From positions 1 through 9,458 of the forward strand of contig JAAFIT010000064.1 in NCBI GenBank assembly GCA_013298745.1: a stretch of DNA of 9,458 nt. Direction: 5' to 3'. This document shows positions 5,978 to 9,458 of the stretch, piece after piece. The notes under the pieces were generated by a model. The model ran no database searches, had not been told where the DNA came from, and saw only the letters and a program-made list of their open reading frames with translations. Within the stretch, counting starts at the first letter, position 1; each line of letters starts with the position of its first letter. The DNA is from Sphingomonadales bacterium. GTDB lineage: Bacteria > Pseudomonadota > Alphaproteobacteria > Sphingomonadales > Sphingomonadaceae. The translations under genes and the position numbers were made by a program.

Positions 5978-7170
5978 CCGATTTCACCCTGCCGCCGGCC
6001 ACGATCGAACTCGCCAACCGCGTGCGGGCGTTCGTCATCGATAAGATCATCCCTTACGAAAAGGACCCGCGTCTTACTCAGCATGGCCCCACCGATGCCC
6101 TGCGCGACGAACTGGTGGCGCTGGCCCGCGCCGAAGGGCTGTTGACCCCCCAGGCCCCCAAGGAACTCGGTGGCATGGGCTTTGATCACGCCACGCAAGC
6201 CGCGGTGTTCGAAGCTGCCGGCTGGTCGACGCTCGGCCCGGTGGCGATGAACTGCGCCGCGCCCGACGAAGGCAATATGTATCTCCTCGGCCGCATCGCC
6301 AAGCCGGACCAGGTCGAACAATATCTCCGCCCGATGGTGCAGGGCCACCGCCGCAGCGTGTTCGCGATGACCGAGCCCGGCGGCGCCGGCAGCGACCCGG
6401 CACAGTTGCAGACGACCGCGGTGTTCAACGGCAATGATTACGAGATTTCCGGCCTGAAATGGCTGATCACCGGGGCCAATGGCGCCAAGACCTGGATCAT
6501 CATGGCGCGGGTGCCGGAAAACCCGCATGGTCCTTCGGGGCCGACGCTGTTCCTGTGTGAAGGCGATACGCCGGGCATCCATATCGAACGCGTCATGGAT
6601 TCGATGGATCGCAACTATGTCGAAGGGCACGCCGTCGTCCGCTTCGAAGGGTTACGCCTCGGCCCCACGCAGGTGCTCGGCGAGGTCGGCAGCGCGCTGC
6701 GCTATGCCCAGATGCGGCTGGCGCCGGCGCGCCTCACCCACGCCATGCGCTGGCTCGGCGCCGCCGCCCGCGCCCAGCATATCGCGCTGGAGCACGCCCG
6801 CGTCCGCACCGCCTTCGGCAAGGCGCTTATCGAGCATCAGGGCGTCAATTTCATGCTCGCCGACAATGAAATCGCCATGCACCATTGCCGGCTGGCGATC
6901 CGCCACGTTGCCTGGATGCTCGACAACGACACCCGCGCCCGCCACGAATCGAGCATCGTCAAGGCGTTCGTTTCGGAAGAACTGTTCAAGGTTGCCGATC
7001 GCTGCGTGCAGATCCTTGGTGGTATCGGCGTGACGGGCGAGACGGTGGTGGAGATGATCTTCCGCGATATGCGCGGCTTCCGCCTCTATGACGGCCCCAC
7101 CGAAGTCCACAAATTCGCCATCGCGACCCAATTGATGCGCACCGGCACGGCGTTCGCGAACCCGACATGA
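5974..7170 (+). CDS. Acyl-CoA dehydrogenase, ACAD10/11 (LvaC-like) type
   Basis: A 398-residue FAD flavoprotein of the acyl-CoA dehydrogenase family, cytoplasmic. The middle domain has FAMTEPGGAGSDP (130-142), the FAD/substrate-binding signature. The C-terminal helical domain has RVRTAFGKALIEHQG (276-290) and QILGGIGVTGE (346-356). The catalytic-base position, Glu376 in the medium-chain enzyme (YEG), is Asp373 here within RLYDGPTEVHK (370-380). The DGP-EVH signature is typical of the ACAD10/11 and LvaC branch, which act on 4-phosphoacyl-CoAs to release phosphate and give an enoyl-CoA, in place of ordinary alpha-beta oxidation. The phosphotransferase directly upstream, joined by ATGA (5974-5977), supports this. 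The next gene also overlaps by ATGA (7167-7170). A conventional acyl-CoA dehydrogenase role cannot be excluded. Confidence 0.93.
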   Translation: MTDFTLPPATIELANRVRAFVIDKIIPYEKDPRLTQHGPTDALRDELVALARAEGLLTPQAPKELGGMGFDHATQAAVFEAAGWSTLGPVAMNCAAPDEGNMYLLGRIAKPDQVEQYLRPMVQGHRRSVFAMTEPGGAGSDPAQLQTTAVFNGNDYEISGLKWLITGANGAKTWIIMARVPENPHGPSGPTLFLCEGDTPGIHIERVMDSMDRNYVEGHAVVRFEGLRLGPTQVLGEVGSALRYAQMRLAPARLTHAMRWLGAAARAQHIALEHARVRTAFGKALIEHQGVNFMLADNEIAMHHCRLAIRHVAWMLDNDTRARHESSIVKAFVSEELFKVADRCVQILGGIGVTGETVVEMIFRDMRGFRLYDGPTEVHKFAIATQLMRTGTAFANPT

Positions 7171-7664
7171 CGGTCAAATGGCAGGGCAAATATCTCGAGG
7201 TGCGCAAGGAGGGTACCTGGGAATATGCGGCGCGCATCGGCAAGATGGGGGCTGCGGTCATCCTCGCCATCACCGACGCGCGTGAAATCGTGCTCGTCGA
7301 GCAGTATCGCGTCGCCCATGGCGCCCGCAGCATCGAGCTGCCAGCCGGTTTGATCGGCGATACCGAAGCCGGCGACACTGCCGAGGCCGCGGCCGCGCGC
7401 GAATTGCACGAGGAAACCGGCTTTGAAGCGGCGCATTGGGAGGATATCGGCGACTTCGCCACGTCGCCGGGCATGTCGTCGGAGATGTTCACGCTGTTCA
7501 AGGCCACCGGATTGACCCGCTCCGGCGCCGGTGGCGGGGTCGATAATGAGGATATCACCGTCCATATCGTTCCGCTGGACGGGGTTTCGGCGTTCCTGGC
7601 TGCCCAACGCCGCGCCGGATTGGTCATCGATTGCCGCCTGATCGTGGCGATGGGGCTGCTTTAG
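7167..7664 (+). CDS. Nudix hydrolase, ADP-ribose pyrophosphatase-like
   Basis: A 165-residue Nudix hydrolase resembling the ADP-ribose pyrophosphatase (NudF/MutT-like) group, which cleaves ADP-ribose or related nucleoside diphosphate compounds with Mg2+. The family signs are EQYRVAHGARSIELPAGL (45-62), then the Nudix box from Gly64 to Phe86 ending in RELHEETGF, then SPGMSSEMFTLF (100-111), which fits the ADP-ribose pyrophosphatase pattern. In the G-x5-E-x7-REUxEExGU box the first Glu is replaced by Asp70; the catalytic REUxEE core (78-83) is intact. ATG 7167 overlaps the acyl-CoA dehydrogenase stop (ATGA). The true substrate is unknown: ADP-ribose is likely, while a CoA derivative is possible given the context but lacks a CoA-Nudix signature. 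Confidence 0.9.
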   Translation: MTVKWQGKYLEVRKEGTWEYAARIGKMGAAVILAITDAREIVLVEQYRVAHGARSIELPAGLIGDTEAGDTAEAAAARELHEETGFEAAHWEDIGDFATSPGMSSEMFTLFKATGLTRSGAGGGVDNEDITVHIVPLDGVSAFLAAQRRAGLVIDCRLIVAMGLL

Positions 7665-7666
7665 CC

Positions 7667-8134
7667 GTGGCGGACGCAGTGTTTGCCATCCGACCGGACG
7701 ACCCGACCGCCCCGCATGTCGCCGATTTGCTGGCATTTCACCTCGCCGACATGCGTGGCACCAACCCCGAATTCGCCTTCGCCCTCGATTCCACCGGGCT
7801 TTCCGCGCCGAATGTCAGCTTCTGGACCGCCTGGAACGGCGCCGAACTCGCCGGTTTTGCCGCGCTGAAGCAGCTCGAACCGCACCACGGCGAGGTCAAA
7901 TCGATGCGCGCCGCCCCCGCCGCCCGTCGCACCGGTGTCGGTCGCGCGCTGTTGCTGCACCTGATCGGGGTCGCAAAGGCCCGTGGCTACACACGCCTGA
8001 GCCTCGAAACCGGCACCGAAGCACGCTTTGCGCCGGCGATTTCGCTCTACCAAAGCGCTGGTTTCGTGCCCTGCGATGCATTTTCGGACTATCAACCGAG
8101 TCCGCACAACCAGTTTTTCGCGCTGAAATTGTAG
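7667..8134 (+). CDS. GNAT N-acetyltransferase (PhnO/YsnE-like)
   Basis: A 155-residue GNAT acetyltransferase; substrate unknown. It shows ALKQLEPHHGEVKSMRAAP (66-84), the acetyl-CoA loop RRTGVGRALL (87-96), and the C-terminal signature SLETGTEARFAPAISLYQSAGF split over residues 112-133, which marks a large family of uncharacterised bacterial acetyltransferases. The start is uncertain: GTG 7667, two bases after the Nudix stop, is chosen; GTG 7679 would give a product four residues shorter that starts at FAIRP, equally plausible by family comparison; TTG 7631 would run 34 bases into the Nudix gene and is unlikely. It is the last gene of the cassette and is followed by a hairpin. Confidence 0.88.
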   Translation: MADAVFAIRPDDPTAPHVADLLAFHLADMRGTNPEFAFALDSTGLSAPNVSFWTAWNGAELAGFAALKQLEPHHGEVKSMRAAPAARRTGVGRALLLHLIGVAKARGYTRLSLETGTEARFAPAISLYQSAGFVPCDAFSDYQPSPHNQFFALKL

Positions 8135-8153
8135 AAAACAAGGCCTCCGGTGG

Positions 8154-8172
8154 CTGGGGCCATTGGCCCCAG
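8154..8172. terminator. Hairpin between convergent genes, probable intrinsic terminator
   Basis: A perfect 8-bp inverted repeat (CTGGGGCC, loop ATT, GGCCCCAG) sits in the 45-bp gap between the end of the acetyltransferase gene at 8134 and the end of ccmB at 8180. On the + strand it is followed by ACCCCTTT, a weak T-tract; on the minus strand there is no immediate T-run. Its position between two converging transcripts fits a terminator for the + strand cassette and possibly for both. Confidence 0.65.
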
Positions 8173-8179
8173 ACCCCTT

Positions 8180-8806
8180 TCAATCCTGCTTTAACGCCGC
8201 CGCCGCAGCAAACGGGCACACCGCCAGCGCCACCAGGCTGGCGGCGGCGAGCAGTTTGAGCGCGCCGGGGGCGTCGGATCCGACGCCGAAGATGAGGATC
8301 GGCAGCGCCAGTGGCAGCACGATGAGGCCGGCGAGCGCCCCGCCGCCGCGCAGACCGGCGGTCAGCGCCGCTGCGACCACGCCGAGCGCCGCCAGAGCCG
8401 GGGTGCCGAGCAGCAGCGCGAGGCCCAAGCGCACGCCCTGCGCGCCGTCCAGACCGAGCAGAACACCCGCCACCGGAAGTGCTGCGAGCAAGGGCAGCGC
8501 AAAACCGAGCCAATGGGCGATGATCCGCGCCGCGACGACCAGCTCCATGGCGATGCCGCGGGCGGCATATTGATCGAGCGTGCCGTCATCGGCGTCGGGC
8601 GCCAGCAGGGTTTCGACCGGCAGCAAGGCGGCGAGCAGGGCCGCGACCCAGACGATTCCGGGGGCGATGCGGGTCAGCAGCCGGGCATCGGGGCCGACGG
8701 CGAAGGGAAAGAGCGCGGCGACGAGCACGAAGAACATCACCGGCATCCACAGCGCCGGGGAGCGGGCGAGCAGGCCGAGATCGCGGCGGATGAGCGTCAG
8801 CAGCAT
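8180..8806 (-). CDS. ccmB: Heme exporter / cytochrome c maturation membrane protein CcmB
   Basis: Membrane subunit of the CcmABCD ABC complex, which uses ATP to release holo-CcmE for delivery of heme to apocytochromes c in the periplasm (system I). The 208-residue protein is highly hydrophobic, with about six membrane segments: roughly 18-37, 48-66, 90-118, 125-150, 156-174 and 183-205. The segment LPLALPILIFGVG (164-176) is the CcmB hallmark, and the N-terminal IRRDLGLLAR (6-15) is also typical. The start is ATG at 8804-8806, sharing one base with the ccmA stop (TGATG). In-frame sequence upstream of this ATG lies inside ccmA and is rejected. Downstream there is a terminator and not ccmC. Confidence 0.93.
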   Translation of the reverse strand: MLLTLIRRDLGLLARSPALWMPVMFFVLVAALFPFAVGPDARLLTRIAPGIVWVAALLAALLPVETLLAPDADDGTLDQYAARGIAMELVVAARIIAHWLGFALPLLAALPVAGVLLGLDGAQGVRLGLALLLGTPALAALGVVAAALTAGLRGGGALAGLIVLPLALPILIFGVGSDAPGALKLLAAASLVALAVCPFAAAAALKQD

Positions 8807-9381
8807 CAGCCGAGCCTGAGCGTGGCGTGATCGGCCAGCCCGATATCGCCATGGACGGCCGCAACCACCATGCCGCCGGCCGCCCGGTGCGCCGCCATGG
8901 CGGCGGCGAGCAGTGCTACCGAGGCGGTATCGAGGCCGGCGGTCGGTTCGTCGAGCAGCCACAGCGGCGCGCCCGAAGCGATGACCCGTGCCAGCCCGGC
9001 GCGACGGCGCTGGCCGGAGGAGAGGTGCCGGCAGGGGACATCGGCCAATCCGGCAACATTCACCGCCGCCATCGCCGCCGGCAACCGGTCCAGCGCGCCA
9101 TCGAGCCGCGCCCAGAAGGCCAGTTCGTCGCCCAGCCGCTGGCGGGATTTCAGCGCTGCATCATGGCCGAGAAAGCCCCGCGCGCCGCCGCCGTCGATGT
9201 TGCCGGCTTCGGGTGTCAGCAGCCCGGCGAGGAGGCGCAACAGGCTCGATTTGCCGCAGCCATTGGGGCCTTCGACGGTCAGTGCGCCACCGGGTTCGAC
9301 GCGGAAGGCGAGGCCGCTGAACAGCAGGCGGTCGCCGCGCCGGCAGGCAAGATCGGTGACGATAAGGGCTTCGGGCGACAC
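8806..9381 (-). CDS. ccmA: Heme exporter / cytochrome c maturation ATPase CcmA
   Basis: ATP-binding subunit of the CcmABCD complex, on the cytoplasmic side of the inner membrane. The 191-residue ABC ATPase has Walker A GPNGCGKS (38-45), signature LSSGQRRR (120-127), Walker B LWLLDEP (140-146), D-loop TAGLD (147-151) and the switch His177. The short length, the SSGQ(R/K)RR signature, the GHDAALK segment (72-78) and the ccmB neighbour identify it as CcmA and not a generic ABC ATPase. The start is GTG at 9379-9381, which gives the expected N-terminus; no Shine-Dalgarno is seen. It is the first gene of a two-gene ccmAB unit with a one-base overlap. Confidence 0.94.
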   Translation of the reverse strand: MSPEALIVTDLACRRGDRLLFSGLAFRVEPGGALTVEGPNGCGKSSLLRLLAGLLTPEAGNIDGGGARGFLGHDAALKSRQRLGDELAFWARLDGALDRLPAAMAAVNVAGLADVPCRHLSSGQRRRAGLARVIASGAPLWLLDEPTAGLDTASVALLAAAMAAHRAAGGMVVAAVHGDIGLADHATLRLG

Positions 9382-9412
9382 GGAGGCGACCCTAGACGGC
9401 CTTGCGTGACGA

Positions 9413-9427
9413 TTGAAGCGCCTTCAA
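9413..9427. promoter_or_regulatory. 15-bp dyad upstream of ccmA
   Basis: TTGAAG, spacer CGC, CTTCAA forms a perfect 6-3-6 inverted repeat centred about 40 bases before the ccmA GTG. It is not followed by a T-run. It could be a regulator-binding site near the ccmA promoter or the outer part of the adjacent repeat element; no cognate regulator is recognised. Confidence 0.4.
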
Positions 9428-9429
9428 CT

Positions 9430-9450
9430 CCCTCCCCCTAGCGGGGAGGG
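9430..9450. repeat. REP-like C-rich/G-rich palindrome, probably an intergenic repeat
   Basis: CCCTCCCC, loop CTAGC, GGGGAGGG gives a perfect 8-bp stem. Palindromes of this CCCTCCCC...GGGGAGGG form are familiar as multicopy extragenic elements in sphingomonad and other alphaproteobacterial genomes. The element runs toward the window edge (following bases CGAGAGAC), so its full extent is not visible. It may also act as a transcription stop for whatever lies to the right. Confidence 0.6.
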
Positions 9451-9458
9451 CGAGAGAC

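Noticed and set aside
8807..8962. N-terminal extension of ccmB from ATG 8962
   Set aside because: It lies wholly inside ccmA in another frame and is Arg-rich, unlike any CcmB N-terminus; ATG 8806 gives the conserved start.
8827..9441. Plus-strand 204-codon open frame opposite ccmA
   Set aside because: ccmA on the minus strand has all ABC ATPase motifs; the opposite frame is a shadow.
1..9458. CRISPR array, tRNA/rRNA genes, insertion sequence, phage or toxin–antitoxin genes
   Set aside because: No regularly spaced repeats, RNA-gene signatures, transposase motifs or terminal inverted repeats were seen on either strand; apart from small intergenic gaps the window is filled by ordinary genes.

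Overview
The window is G+C-rich (about two thirds by eye) and densely coding, with most neighbouring genes overlapping by 1 to 4 bases. The protein families, the rel–pyrE–pdxJ–acpS–lepB order, the use of GTG starts and a C-rich/G-rich palindrome at the right edge all suggest the chromosome of an alphaproteobacterium, most likely a sphingomonad (Sphingomonas/Sphingopyxis type). This placement rests on recognition and not on a search.

Left part (1-3894, + strand) is a housekeeping block. It opens with the 3' half of a long RelA/SpoT-type (p)ppGpp synthetase/hydrolase. A 195-bp non-coding leader follows. Then come pyrE (pyrimidine synthesis), pdxJ (vitamin B6 synthesis), acpS (acyl-carrier-protein activation) and lepB (signal peptidase I). 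The last four genes are joined by three 4-base ATGA/GTGA overlaps, so they are one transcript with probable translational coupling. pyrE has no visible ribosome-binding site, but a possible 41-42 codon leader ORF ends in the same ATGA at the pyrE start.

Middle part (3897-8134) is accessory. A RimJ-like acetyltransferase gene lies on the minus strand, ending 2 bp from lepB. It is divergent, across 63 bp, from a five-gene + strand cassette: GNAT acetyltransferase, APH-fold phosphotransferase, acyl-CoA dehydrogenase, Nudix hydrolase, second GNAT acetyltransferase. The phosphotransferase and dehydrogenase match the two halves of mitochondrial/peroxisomal ACAD10/ACAD11 and bacterial LvaA/LvaC, which phosphorylate and then eliminate 4-hydroxyacyl-CoAs. 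A role in catabolism of 4-hydroxy acids or lactones is therefore the main functional prediction for this window.

Right part (8135-9458) is a bidirectional gene end with an 8-bp-stem hairpin, followed on the minus strand by ccmB and ccmA. These are the membrane and ATPase subunits of the CcmABCD complex for cytochrome c maturation; ccmC is not adjacent. Upstream of ccmA are a 15-bp dyad and a REP-like palindrome. No tRNA, rRNA, CRISPR array, insertion sequence or phage gene was seen. No stretch over 300 bases lacks a gene.
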